DNA from: an uncultured Collinsella sp.
Lineage (GTDB): Bacteria > Actinomycetota > Coriobacteriia > Coriobacteriales > Coriobacteriaceae
DNA length: 38,331 bases
NCBI GenBank assembly: GCA_902465425.1
Contig: CABQNA010000002.1
Coordinates: 1 to 38,331, forward strand
Reading direction: 5' to 3'
Position numbers and translations under genes: made by a program. Of the stretch, positions 22,376 to 31,180 are shown piece after piece. Below the pieces are notes generated by a model. That model was not told where the DNA came from, did not search any database, and saw only the letters and a list, made by a program, of their open reading frames with translations. The stretch's first letter is position 1. Every line of letters begins with the position of its first letter.

Positions 22376-22792
22376 TTACGCCTCGCGCTCGACCTCGCTC
22401 ACGCACTCGTTCTTGATGGTGCCGACGAGCGACTGCAGCGCATCGACCACATGCGGGCGGATATCCCCTCCAATAAGTACAAGCATGATGTCATCGCCCA
22501 CGGCAAGCTCACCGCTCGCCAGCCATACGCGCACATAGCCGATGCCGGGCATCGCACGCGTCGCTTCGATGGCAGACCGTACCTTGTCGGCGTCGTAGCC
22601 AAACACCATGCCGCCCACCTTATGCCCAGGCGCCACACCATCTGTCTCGACCCCACGCACCTCGGCCTTGGGCGTCGCACGCACCACGCCGTTGTGTGTC
22701 AGGTACATCCCACAATCAGCCGCCGAAGCATCGGCCTTGGCTTCGCGCAGCCAAGCATCAACCGAAGGCATCGATTTGCCGCTTTCAAGCAT
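22376..22792 (-). CDS. MoaE-like protein without the usual C-terminal lysine motif
   Basis: The 138-residue product resembles molybdopterin synthase large subunit MoaE in order of motifs: GMYLTHNGVVRATPKAEV, IEATRAMPGIGYVRVWLASGELAVGDDIMLVLIGGDIRPHVVDAL, and an IKNE segment. MoaE normally ends its active region with K-x-x-x-P-x-W-K-x-E; here the second lysine and tryptophan are replaced by VSEVER. No moaA, moaC or moaD is nearby. It may have lost catalysis or gained another role. ATG at 22792 is better spaced from GGAG than one three bases earlier. Confidence 0.65.
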   Translation of the reverse strand: MLESGKSMPSVDAWLREAKADASAADCGMYLTHNGVVRATPKAEVRGVETDGVAPGHKVGGMVFGYDADKVRSAIEATRAMPGIGYVRVWLASGELAVGDDIMLVLIGGDIRPHVVDALQSLVGTIKNECVSEVEREA

Positions 22793-22859
22793 CATTTCTC
22801 CTTTTGATTTCCAGGGTAGTCTTTTTGGGACGGGGCTCTTTTAGCTACTCTCGAACCAC

Positions 22860-23858
22860 TTATTCCTCGACCGGCGTGAGTACCATGACTGCGCGCGTAT
22901 TGCTAAATGACAGCGAACGGCAAGTCACAAGCGTTACGATCTTGGTTGCCGAAGCGGCACGATCGGTGGCATCGCTCGCCACGGCCGAGGCGCCGTCGAG
23001 CATCTCGGACAGGTAATTCTTCAGTCCGTCATCGCCCTCAAAGTTGGGCGTGCGCGCCTTGGCATACGTGTCCTCGACCACCTTGGTCGCCAGCGGGCGC
23101 AACTTATACGTCGCATCACGCGTGATGTAGTACACGTATTCCATGCTGTCGAACGTCGCTTGATCGGTCGTATCCGAAATCACGTTGAACATCGAACCGT
23201 CGTTCATGTGATGACCGTAAATCGTGGTCTGCTGATCCACCATGCCCGGCGCGGTGTCGTCGCTATCCAGGAAGATGGCACCCGACGCATTGGCGGTGCC
23301 GTCGAACAGCGTGTTGAGGTACTTGGAGTTGTTGTTGGTCTGCACCACGGGGTAGTTGATGTTGGTGCCGGGCGCGTAAATCCAACCCACAACCTCGGGA
23401 TTTGTCTGGGCAAGCGCATTGAAATCGATAATCGGCACGCCGCTGGCGTCCTTGTCGCTCACATATTGCTTTTCGATTTTTTGATACGACTCGCTCGCCT
23501 GCTTGTAGCCAATCTGCGCGTTGATAAAGATAGCGGCCGCAGCAACGATCAGGCCAATACCGATGATGATGAGCAGAATGGGAATGACGGAGCGGCGCTT
23601 TTTGCGCGGCGGCTCGGTATAGCTCGATGGCGCGGCATGCGCCGAAGAGCGAGGTGACTTCTTGGCCGTACTGTATGACGAAGGACGATATGCAGCCGGC
23701 GTATCCTGACGGCGATGCTTCGCCGGCGTCACGGGGCGCGGCGCGCGCGGCTGTTGAGGAGAGGATGTCCGACCCTGCTGCGGCGCGCGGGCTGCTCCCG
23801 ACTTGGCTGAATCGGGAATCCGAGAAGCCGAAAAACGCTTTCCCTGATAGTCGGACAT
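22860..23858 (-). CDS. srtB: Class B sortase
   Basis: The 332-residue protein has a long basic, Pro/Ser-rich cytoplasmic N-terminus of about 90 residues, one membrane anchor at about residues 92-114, and an external sortase domain. NPEVVGWIYAPGTNINYPVVQ, the catalytic His in TIYGHHMND (near 215), and TLVTCRSLSFSNTRAVMV with the catalytic Cys (near 311) and Arg identify class B. It joins surface proteins to the cell wall or to pilins. No substrate gene is adjacent; the surface protein at 1022-2992 carries a different type of signal. The long N-terminus is unusual for the class. Confidence 0.88.
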   Translation of the reverse strand: MSDYQGKRFSASRIPDSAKSGAARAPQQGRTSSPQQPRAPRPVTPAKHRRQDTPAAYRPSSYSTAKKSPRSSAHAAPSSYTEPPRKKRRSVIPILLIIIGIGLIVAAAAIFINAQIGYKQASESYQKIEKQYVSDKDASGVPIIDFNALAQTNPEVVGWIYAPGTNINYPVVQTNNNSKYLNTLFDGTANASGAIFLDSDDTAPGMVDQQTTIYGHHMNDGSMFNVISDTTDQATFDSMEYVYYITRDATYKLRPLATKVVEDTYAKARTPNFEGDDGLKNYLSEMLDGASAVASDATDRAASATKIVTLVTCRSLSFSNTRAVMVLTPVEE

Positions 23859-23894
23859 GGCTCTCCTTATGCTGCAAATGGACTGGCAGAGCGC

Positions 23895-24359
23895 TTAGGC
23901 GTCAGCCATCTCCTGCTTCATCTTCTCGATAACCTTGCGGTACTCGGGGTCGCAGGCGCCCAGAATCTGCGTGGCGTAAATGGCAGCGTTCTTGGCACCG
24001 TTGATGGCCACACAGGCAACGGGCACGCCCGAAGGCATCTGCACCATCGACAGCAGCGAGTCCATACCACCCAGATCGCTCGTCTTCATAGGCACACCGA
24101 TGACCGGCAGCGGCGTAAACGCAGCAACGACACCGCCCAGGTGAGCAGCCTTGCCAGCAGCAGCGATAATCACCTTGATACCGCGGTCGGCAGCAGTCGA
24201 GGCCCACTCATGGACCTTCGCCGGCGTGCGGTGCGCGCTTGCAATCACGAGCTCATAGGGCACGCCCAGCGCCTCGAGCTCGGCGGTGCAACCTTCCATA
24301 ACGCCCAGATCGGACTTGGAGCCCATGATGATCCCGACAACCGGCTTCTGATCTGCCAT
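23895..24359 (-). CDS. purE: N5-carboxyaminoimidazole ribonucleotide mutase
   Basis: PurE class I converts N5-CAIR to CAIR. The 154-residue product has IIMGSKSD (residues 10-17), the catalytic His43 in SAHRTP, and AGKAAHLGGVVAAFTPLPVIGVP. ATG at 24359 is chosen over an upstream TTG because AGGAGG lies nine bases before it. It is upstream of the sortase gene by 36 bases and might share its transcript. PurK is not in the window. Confidence 0.95.
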   Translation of the reverse strand: MADQKPVVGIIMGSKSDLGVMEGCTAELEALGVPYELVIASAHRTPAKVHEWASTAADRGIKVIIAAAGKAAHLGGVVAAFTPLPVIGVPMKTSDLGGMDSLLSMVQMPSGVPVACVAINGAKNAAIYATQILGACDPEYRKVIEKMKQEMADA

Positions 24360-24410
24360 AAACAAAGACCTCCTGTTGAGAGCGGTGACGCGGCGGATCC
24401 GCGACCCTTA

Positions 24411-24428
24411 ACTACTGAGAGTAGTATA
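24411..24428 (-). promoter_or_regulatory. Candidate purE promoter with dyad
   Basis: TATACT on the minus strand (24428-24423) overlaps the dyad ACTACT-GAG-AGTAGT (24411-24425), about 64 bases before the purE start. No clear -35 is visible. The overlap suggests a repressor site. Confidence 0.4.
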
Positions 24429-24457
24429 GCTGCTCCCGTCCCTGCGGTCTGTGGGTG

Positions 24458-24521
24458 CTCTGCGGCGGCCCGGTGTTTTCATCTTCACTCCGGTTGCTGC
24501 GCACACCGGGCCGCCGCAGAG
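24458..24521. repeat. Perfect 19-bp hairpin beside the IS left end
   Basis: CTCTGCGGCGGCCCGGTGT (24458-24476) and its exact complement (24503-24521) enclose a 26-base loop. A third copy, CCGCCGCAGAGCACC at 25991-26005, lies beyond the right IS end and is complementary to 24454-24468. The IS therefore sits inside or beside a palindromic element. Confidence 0.8.
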
Positions 24522-24526
24522 ATCGC

Positions 24527-25986
24527 GTCGGAAATGTTGGTGTAAGCGCGCCGACGGCTGACCGCCAAACGCAAGCGGCCCCTGTCCTAGAATCTGGAAT
24601 TGCTACATAACACAGGTTCTGGGAAAGGACAGGGACCGCTATGGAGATATTAGCAGACGCGATGCCGGATAAGGCCGCCATCCCGAGGTCGACCGACGGG
24701 ATGGTCGACATCCAGTCGCTGCTCAGGCTGCTCGCCGAGCAGGTGGTCAACGCCATCATGGACGAGGAGGCCGACCAGCTCTGCGGCGATGGGGCCAACA
24801 GCAGGAACGGCTACAGGGACCGCGGCCTCGAGACGTGCGTGGGCACGCTCAACCTGAGAATCCCCAAGCTCAGGACGGGCAGCTTCTTCCCCGAGGACGT
24901 CCTCGAGCGCTACCAGCGCGTCGACCGCGCGCTCGTCGCGGCGGTAGCCGAGATGTACGCCACCGGCACCAGCACCAGGAAGGTGCAGAGGATAGCCGAG
25001 AAGATGGGCATCGAGAGGCTCGGCAGGGACCGCGTGAGCGCGATCGCCGCGACCCTCGACGCCGAGATAGCCGACCTCGCGGAGGGGCCGCTCGATGCGC
25101 GCGCGATACCCTACATCTGGCTCGACGCGACCTACGTCAAGTGCCGCCGCGGGGGCCGCGTGGCTTCGACCGCAGTGGTCACGGCGATAGGCTGCGACGA
25201 GTCCGGCTGGAGGCGGGTGCTGGGGGTGTCCGTGGTGGACACGGAGTCCTACGAATCGTGGCTCGGTTTCCTGCGGAAGCTGCGCGACCGCGGCGCGACC
25301 GGCACCGAGCTCGTCGTATCCGATGCCCACGGGGGCCTGGTCAGGGCCGTAGGCGAGGTCTTCCAGGGGGCGGCCTGGCAGCGCTGCGCGGTGCACCTGA
25401 TGCGCGACTGCATGCGCGAGGCCGGCTCCTGGCAGCTGAGGCGCCGCGTGGGGCGCATCGTCTCCTCGGTCTTCCGCGCCGGGGACGCCGCCACCGCCGT
25501 GGCCATGTACCACGCGGCGTGCGAGATGCTGGAGGGGTGCTGCCCGAGGGCGGCGAGGGTGCTCGAGGAGGCGGAGCCCGACGCGCTCGCGTACCTGGAC
25601 TTCCCGCCGTCGCACTGGAAGCGCCTGCGCACCAACAACGTGCAGGAGCGCGCCAACAGGGAAATCAAGCGCCGCTCGCGCGTGGTGCAGGTCTTCCCGT
25701 CGGAGAGTTCGCTGCTCAGGCTCGTGGGCGCCGTCATGTGCGACCAGGCCGAGACATGGTCCGGCTCGCGCTACTTCTCGGAGAGGAAGATGGCCGAGAT
25801 GCATGACGCCGCGTTCAGAATGGGTGCCGCGGGCGAGCACGACTGGGCGGAGCTGGAGAAGGCGGCCAGGAAGATGATCGAATCCAGCCTGGAACTTGCC
25901 GACAGCGTGGAGGCGGCCTAGGATATCAACTGATTCCGGATATCGGACACAGGGGCCGCAAGGGCCCTTACACCAACTTTTTCGAC
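24527..25986 (+). mobile_element. Complete IS256-family insertion sequence
   Basis: About 1460 bp with one transposase gene. Terminal inverted repeats match at 20 of 23 positions: left 24527-24549 beginning GTCGGAAATGTTGG, right 25964-25986 read in reverse beginning GTCGAAAAAGTTGG. A further inverted block GCGGCCCCTGT occurs inside each end (24575-24585 and 25949-25959). No clear 8-9 bp target duplication abuts the ends. It lies between purE and carB with its left end 167 bases before the purE start. Confidence 0.8.
24641..25921 (+). CDS. IS256-family (mutator-type) transposase
   Basis: The 426-residue protein appears full length. The catalytic DDE residues are D in IWLDATYVK, D in VVSDAHGG and E in NNVQERANREIKRRSRVV. 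The N-terminal part has SRNGYRDRGLETCVGTLNLRIPKLR, and AVHLMRD follows the second D, both typical of the family. It cuts and inserts the element by DNA strand transfer. Codon use is strongly GC-rich and favours AGG arginine, unlike its neighbours, which suggests an outside source. Confidence 0.93.
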   Translation: MEILADAMPDKAAIPRSTDGMVDIQSLLRLLAEQVVNAIMDEEADQLCGDGANSRNGYRDRGLETCVGTLNLRIPKLRTGSFFPEDVLERYQRVDRALVAAVAEMYATGTSTRKVQRIAEKMGIERLGRDRVSAIAATLDAEIADLAEGPLDARAIPYIWLDATYVKCRRGGRVASTAVVTAIGCDESGWRRVLGVSVVDTESYESWLGFLRKLRDRGATGTELVVSDAHGGLVRAVGEVFQGAAWQRCAVHLMRDCMREAGSWQLRRRVGRIVSSVFRAGDAATAVAMYHAACEMLEGCCPRAARVLEEAEPDALAYLDFPPSHWKRLRTNNVQERANREIKRRSRVVQVFPSESSLLRLVGAVMCDQAETWSGSRYFSERKMAEMHDAAFRMGAAGEHDWAELEKAARKMIESSLELADSVEAA

Positions 25987-26053
25987 ACTACCGCCGCAGA
26001 GCACCTTCGACCTACCGGGGATTGCTGTGACGTACGTTGGCTGAAATAAAAAT

Positions 26054-26100
26054 GTGGGCTCTGTCGTTCATTCGAACGACAGAGCCCACGCTCATTTTTT
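26054..26100. terminator. Strong bidirectional terminator behind carB
   Basis: GTGGGCTCTGTCGTTC (26054-26069) and its exact complement (26074-26089) form a 16-bp stem with a 4-base loop. T-rich tails follow on both strands (TTTTTT on plus, ATTTTTATTT on minus). It should end the carAB transcript. Confidence 0.8.
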
Positions 26101-26162
26101 ATTCAGTCCTAGTCATCGTGCAAAGTCCCTTCGGCAGCACGCGGTGCAACCGAGTCACCGTA

Positions 26163-26253
26163 GGCCGGGGCGGGAGGGGCCGAGTTTCCTCCTGAGCGAC
26201 TCTGCTTGCAGCCGGAGCGAAAGGGGGAAATCTCGGCCCCTCCCGCCCCGGCC
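26163..26253. repeat. Perfect 22-bp GC-rich hairpin immediately behind carB
   Basis: Arms at 26163-26184 (GGCCGGGGCGGGAGGGGCCG then AG) and 26232-26253 are exact complements. TTTCC/GGAAA extends the stem past a bulged T, leaving about 37 bases of loop with CTCCTGAGCGACTCTG. It starts only 13 bases beyond the carB stop and precedes the ordinary terminator. It has no T-run. It could be a mobile palindrome or a 3' RNA-stabilising structure. Confidence 0.8.
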
Positions 26254-26265
26254 GAACAGCTCAAC

Positions 26266-29200
26266 CTACACCGTGTGCTGCGGCAGGTCCTGCAGGGCGA
26301 TGACGTCCATGCCCATGTCGTTGGCGCTGCCGTGGCCCTGCTGGTCCTCGCGCACGGCCTCGATGGCGCTCACGTACGTGTTGGCGGCAGACATCGCGGT
26401 CACGCAAGTCACGCCGCGGCGCACGGCCTCGGTGCGCAACAGATAGCCGTCGCCACGAGAACCCGGGCCGTACGGCGTGTTGATGATTACCGCAATCTTG
26501 CCATCGGCGATGAGGTCGCCGATGTTGGGACGCTCGCCGTCGTGCGGACCGCCGATCTTCTCCACGACCTCACAAGTCACGTTGCCGCCGCGCAGCACGC
26601 GCGCCGTACCCTCGGTGGAGCAGATATCAAAGCCCAGGTAGCGCAGGATACGGGCGACCGAAAGGATATGACGCTTGTCGCGGTCGCACACGCTGATGAA
26701 CACCTTGCCGCAGCTCGGATCGGGCAGCTTGTAGTCAATCGCCAGCTGCGTCTTGGCATATGCCTCGGGATAGCTCTTGGCGATACCCATGACCTCACCT
26801 GTCGACTTCATCTCGGGCCCCAGGATAACGTCGGCGCCCGGGAAACGACCCCAGGGCATAACGGCTTCCTTCATGCAGAACCAATCGAGCTGACGCTCAT
26901 CGCTCGGCAGGCCCAGGCTGGCGATGGAATCGCCCGCCATGATACGCGCCGCGCACTTGGCGAGCGGCACACCGGTGGCCTTGGAGATAAACGGCACGGT
27001 ACGGCTTGCGCGCGGATTGGCCTCGATCACGTAAACGGTCTCACCCTTGATGGCGTACTGCACGTTGACCAGGCCGCGTACGCCCAGCGCCATCGCGATG
27101 CGGCGCGTAGTCTCGCGGAGCTTCGCCTGCAGGCTCTCACTAAAGCTGAACGGCGGAATGCACGTCGCAGAGTCACCGGAGTGGATGCCGGCCTCCTCGA
27201 TATGCTCCAGGATACCGCCGATGTAGACCTCTTCGCCGTCGCACAGGGCGTCGACGTCGGACTCGATCGCACCCTCCAGGAAGCGGTCCAGGTACACCGG
27301 ATAGTCGGGGCTAATGCGCGCAGCCTCGGCCATGTAATCGCGCAGATGCTCGGCATCGTAGGCGATCATCATGCCGCGGCCGCCCAGCACGTAGCTCGGA
27401 CGCACCAGCAGCGGGTAGCCGATGTGCGCGGCCACGGCCTCGGCCTCCTCAAACGAGGTGGCCTGACCCGCCGGCGGGTACATGATGCCCAGCTTGTCGA
27501 GCAGAGCGGCGAAGCGCTCACGGTCCTCGGCAAAGTCGATGGCATCGGGCTTGGTGCCCATGATGTTGACGCCACTCTCCTCGAGCATGCGCGCCAGCTT
27601 AAGCGGAGTCTGGCCGCCGAGCGTCACCACAACGCCGTCGGGACGCTCAACATCGATGACATCCATGACGTCCTCGTAGGTGAGCGGCTCAAAGTAAAGG
27701 CGGTCGGACGTGTCGTAGTCAGTCGAGACGGTCTCGGGATTGCAGTTGACCATGATGGTCTCGAAGCCGCGGGCCGCCAGCGCGTAGCTCGCGTGCACGC
27801 AGCAGTAATCGAACTCGATACCCTGGCCAATGCGGTTGGGGCCGGCGCCCAGGATCATCGCCTTGGGCTTGTCCGCCGGCGTGGTCTCGTCGGGAGCCAC
27901 GCACTTCTTGGCATCCGGGCTCGTTCGGTAGATGTTCTCGTACGTCTTGTAGTGGTACTCCGTGGCGCTCGAGAACTCCGCAGCGCAGGTATCGACCGTC
28001 TTCATGCTGGGAACCACGCCCAGACCCTTGCGATAGGCGCGCACAAAGCGCTCGTCCGAGCCGGTCAGAGCGGCAATCTCGGCGTCGCTCGTGCCGTACT
28101 GCTTGAGCAGGCGCATCGCGTCAGCGTCGATATCCTCCACACGCAGGCCGCGGATGCTCTCCTGGACCTGCACCATGTCGTTGATGCGGTTGAGATACCA
28201 CGGGTCGATGCCGCAGATGGCATGGATGCGAGCGATGTCCCAGCCACGGCGCAGGGCCTCGACCACAAAGAAGATGCGGTGCTCGGTCGGCGTTGCCACG
28301 GCTTGAGCGAGCTCATCGTCACTCAGCTTGTCGGCACTCTCCTTGCCACCGGCGCAGATACCCTGGTGGCCGTCCTCCAGCGAGCGCATGGCCTTGCCGA
28401 AGGCCTCCTCAAAGGTGCGGCCAATCGCCATAATCTCGCCCACGGCCTTCATGCGCGTGGTGAGCGTGGGGTCGGTACCCTTGAACTTCTCGAAGGCAAA
28501 GCGCGGCACCTTAACGACGCAGTAGTCGATCGTGGGCTCAAAGCAGGCGGGCGTGGCCTTGGTGATGTCGTTGACGATCTCGTCGAGCGTATAACCCACA
28601 GCCAGGCGCGCGGCGGCCTTGGCGATGGGGAAACCCGTGGCCTTGGAGGCCAGCGCAGACGAACGGCTCACGCGCGGGTTCATCTCGATGACGATCAGGC
28701 GACCGGTGTTGGGGTTCACGGCAAACTGCACGTTGGAGCCACCGGTCTCGACGCCGATCTTCTCCAGAATGGCGAGCGAGGCCACGCGCATGCGCTGATA
28801 CTCAAGGTCGGAGAGCGTCTGCGCCGGCGCCACGGTGATGGAGTCGCCGGTGTGTACGCCCATGGGGTCGAGATTCTCGATGGAGCACACGATGATGCCG
28901 TTGCCGGCGTGGTCACGCATGACCTCCATCTCATACTCTTTCCAGCCCTCGATGGACTCCTCGACCAGCACCTCGTGGGCGGGCGAGAGCTCCAAGCCCT
29001 GGCTCACGATGGAGACGAGCTCCTCGTGGGTATGCGCGATGCCGCCACCGGCACCGCCCAAGGTAAAGCTCGGACGCAGCACGCAGGGATAGCCCACGCG
29101 CTCGGCGATAGCCTCGGCGTCGGCCACGCTATAGGCATAGCCCGAGCGCGCGACCTCCAGGCCAATCTCGGCCATGGCCTCGTTAAAGAGCTTGCGGTCC

Positions 29201-29580
29201 TCGCCGCGCTCGATAGCGGCCAGGTCGCAGCCGATCATCTCGACGCCATACTTGTCGAGCGTGCCGTCCTTTGCCAGCTCGACGGCAGCGTTCAGACCGG
29301 TCTGGCCGCCCAGCGTGGGCAGCAGCGCGTCCGGGCGCTCCTTCTTGATCACACGCTCGATAAACTCGGCGGTGATGGGCTCAACATAGGTGCGGTCGGC
29401 AAGACCCGGGTCGGTCATGATAGTCGCCGGGTTGGAGTTGACCAGGATGACCTCAAAGCCATCCTCCTTGAGCACCTTGCAGGCCTGGGCGCCGGAGTAG
29501 TCGAACTCACAGGCCTGGCCAATAACGATGGGGCCCGAACCAATGACGAGGATGCGCTTGATGTCAGTACGTTTCGGCAT
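26266..29580 (-). CDS. carB: Carbamoyl-phosphate synthase, large subunit
   Basis: The 1104-residue product has the duplicated synthase architecture. The first half opens with KRILVIGSGPIVIGQACEFDYSG and the second, near residue 575, with ILGAGPNRIGQGIEFDYCCVHA. Each carries an ATP-grasp core (TLGGAGGGIA; VLGGRGM) and an EMNPRVSRSS or EANPRASRTV metal site. The last 150 residues form the allosteric MGS-like domain (DKRHILSVARILRYLGFDICSTEGTA). It makes carbamoyl phosphate from bicarbonate, ATP and CarA-derived ammonia. ATG at 29580 follows the carA stop after one base and has GAGGAG upstream; the longer frame overlaps carA. Confidence 0.97.
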   Translation of the reverse strand: MPKRTDIKRILVIGSGPIVIGQACEFDYSGAQACKVLKEDGFEVILVNSNPATIMTDPGLADRTYVEPITAEFIERVIKKERPDALLPTLGGQTGLNAAVELAKDGTLDKYGVEMIGCDLAAIERGEDRKLFNEAMAEIGLEVARSGYAYSVADAEAIAERVGYPCVLRPSFTLGGAGGGIAHTHEELVSIVSQGLELSPAHEVLVEESIEGWKEYEMEVMRDHAGNGIIVCSIENLDPMGVHTGDSITVAPAQTLSDLEYQRMRVASLAILEKIGVETGGSNVQFAVNPNTGRLIVIEMNPRVSRSSALASKATGFPIAKAAARLAVGYTLDEIVNDITKATPACFEPTIDYCVVKVPRFAFEKFKGTDPTLTTRMKAVGEIMAIGRTFEEAFGKAMRSLEDGHQGICAGGKESADKLSDDELAQAVATPTEHRIFFVVEALRRGWDIARIHAICGIDPWYLNRINDMVQVQESIRGLRVEDIDADAMRLLKQYGTSDAEIAALTGSDERFVRAYRKGLGVVPSMKTVDTCAAEFSSATEYHYKTYENIYRTSPDAKKCVAPDETTPADKPKAMILGAGPNRIGQGIEFDYCCVHASYALAARGFETIMVNCNPETVSTDYDTSDRLYFEPLTYEDVMDVIDVERPDGVVVTLGGQTPLKLARMLEESGVNIMGTKPDAIDFAEDRERFAALLDKLGIMYPPAGQATSFEEAEAVAAHIGYPLLVRPSYVLGGRGMMIAYDAEHLRDYMAEAARISPDYPVYLDRFLEGAIESDVDALCDGEEVYIGGILEHIEEAGIHSGDSATCIPPFSFSESLQAKLRETTRRIAMALGVRGLVNVQYAIKGETVYVIEANPRASRTVPFISKATGVPLAKCAARIMAGDSIASLGLPSDERQLDWFCMKEAVMPWGRFPGADVILGPEMKSTGEVMGIAKSYPEAYAKTQLAIDYKLPDPSCGKVFISVCDRDKRHILSVARILRYLGFDICSTEGTARVLRGGNVTCEVVEKIGGPHDGERPNIGDLIADGKIAVIINTPYGPGSRGDGYLLRTEAVRRGVTCVTAMSAANTYVSAIEAVREDQQGHGSANDMGMDVIALQDLPQHTV

Positions 29581-29581
29581 G

Positions 29582-31021
29582 TTAGTTCTCCTCGGTCTCG
29601 GTCGCGGCGGTCTCGGCGAAATTCCAGCCGGCAAGGCGGTCCTTCGCGGTGTCGATGTCCAGGTAGTTCTCCTCGCCGTCCATGAGTCGCGTAAAGGCGG
29701 TGAAGAGATAGTGGGCATCGGTGGGGCCGGGCGAAGCCTCGGGGTGGTACTGGACCGAGAAGCACGGGGCGTCGAGCAGCTGGATGCCCTCGGCGGTGCC
29801 GTCGTTGAGGTTCACGTGCGTCAGGCGAATGCGGCCGAAGCGCTCGTTCATCACGACCGGCGCGATTCCGCGGCGCACCCAGACGCGCAGATCTCCATCG
29901 GCCGCATGCTCGGTCTCGCCGCCGGAAAGCTCGGGGACAAGCTTGCCCAAGCTGGGGAACAGCAGGCCAAAGCCATGGTTTTGCGCGGTGATCTCCACAC
30001 GGCGGCTTACCAGGTTCATAACCGGCTGGTTGCCACCGCGGTGACCGAACTTAAGCTTTTCCATCTGGGCGCCGCAGGCCAGGCTGATCATCTGGTGACC
30101 AAGACAAATACCAAAGACCGGCACCTTGCCGATCAGCTGCTGCACCTGCTCGTAGGTCTCCACCACGGCGTCGGGGTCGCCGGGGCCATTGGACAAAAAG
30201 ACGCCGTCGGGATTCATGTCGAGCACCTCACTCGCGGGCGTGTCCCACGGCACGACGGTAAGGTCGCAGCCGGCGCGGACCAGCCCCTCCAGAATGCCGC
30301 GCTTCACACCGCAGTCGTAGGCGACCACGTTGTGACGGGCAGGAGCGGCAGCCGAAAGCGCAAAGTCATGCGTGGCAGGCAGGTCGGCAGCCACAAACTC
30401 ATGAGGCGCGGGGCAACTTACGGTCTTGACCAGGTTCTCGCCTACCAGCGTGGGCGCAGCGGCCAGACGCTCGGCAAGCTCGGCGACGTCGAAGATCTCG
30501 GTCGAGATAATGCCCATCTTGGAACCATTGTCGCGCAGATGGCGCACCAGGGCGCGAGTGTCGACACCCTCGATAGCGACGATGCCGTGAGCGCGCAGGT
30601 ACTCCGGCACGCTGACGGCCGAACGCCAGTTAGAAGGCGTGGCGCACATGTCGCGAACGATCATGCCGCGCATGGCCGGAGCGCTCGCAGGGCGCACGGC
30701 GTCGCCGGGGAAGGCCGACTGGACGTCGGTCTCGTCGATACCGTAGTTGCCGATCTGCGGATAGGTCATGGTTACGATTTGGCCGGCATAACTCGGGTCA
30801 GTCATGACCTCAAAGTAGCCCTCAAGCGAGGTGTTGAAGCAGACTTCGCCGGTCGCGGTGCCCTCGGCGCCGCATGCACGTCCATAAAAAATGGTCCCAT
30901 CCTCAAGATACAGGATGCAGGGACCACAGGTGCCCTTGCTGGTTTTGGCCAGCATACGCTGGCAAAGCTCGCTGGGCGCGAAGGTGCGGGCGGCAGCGCC
31001 CGCGGTATGGTTGTTCGCCAT
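29582..31021 (-). CDS. carA: Carbamoyl-phosphate synthase, small (glutaminase) subunit
   Basis: The 479-residue product hydrolyses glutamine and channels ammonia to CarB. ILYLEDGTIFYGRACGAEG and GEVCFNTSLEGYFEVMTDPSYAGQIVTMTYPQIGNYG mark the N-terminal domain. The class I amidotransferase domain has FLSNGPGDP, the nucleophile in GICLGHQ (near residue 303), and the His/Glu pair in VQYHPEASPGP (near 425). It is longer than E. coli CarA (about 380 residues), through insertions around residues 200-220 and 355-385. ATG at 31021 has AAGGAG upstream. Confidence 0.96.
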   Translation of the reverse strand: MANNHTAGAAARTFAPSELCQRMLAKTSKGTCGPCILYLEDGTIFYGRACGAEGTATGEVCFNTSLEGYFEVMTDPSYAGQIVTMTYPQIGNYGIDETDVQSAFPGDAVRPASAPAMRGMIVRDMCATPSNWRSAVSVPEYLRAHGIVAIEGVDTRALVRHLRDNGSKMGIISTEIFDVAELAERLAAAPTLVGENLVKTVSCPAPHEFVAADLPATHDFALSAAAPARHNVVAYDCGVKRGILEGLVRAGCDLTVVPWDTPASEVLDMNPDGVFLSNGPGDPDAVVETYEQVQQLIGKVPVFGICLGHQMISLACGAQMEKLKFGHRGGNQPVMNLVSRRVEITAQNHGFGLLFPSLGKLVPELSGGETEHAADGDLRVWVRRGIAPVVMNERFGRIRLTHVNLNDGTAEGIQLLDAPCFSVQYHPEASPGPTDAHYLFTAFTRLMDGEENYLDIDTAKDRLAGWNFAETAATETEEN

Positions 31022-31079
31022 AGTTCTCCTTCCCGGTCTCACAGGACCGGCTTAAAGGTGTGTAGTTAGGCCTCGCGGT

Positions 31080-31085
31080 ATTGTA
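31080..31085 (-). promoter_or_regulatory. Candidate -10 of carAB
   Basis: TACAAT on the minus strand lies about 58 bases before carA. No convincing -35 or attenuator structure was found in 31022-31180. Confidence 0.3.
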
Positions 31086-31180
31086 ACCGTAAGCATGCCT
31101 CATGGCGTTAATTTCATCGAAATGTTTACGAAATGATAATTATGACTTTCTATGCATAATGATTTTTCTAGGACGAGGAT

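Noticed and set aside
24527..24535. Target-site duplication at the IS ends
   Set aside because: The bases flanking the inverted repeats do not match as direct repeats at either possible boundary.
26206..29685. Open frame of 1159 codons opposite carB
   Set aside because: Antisense shadow of a GC-rich gene; the carB strand has all catalytic motifs, while this frame has none.
31022..31180. PyrR-type attenuator before carA
   Set aside because: No antiterminator/terminator pair or PyrR-like binding loop could be found by eye.
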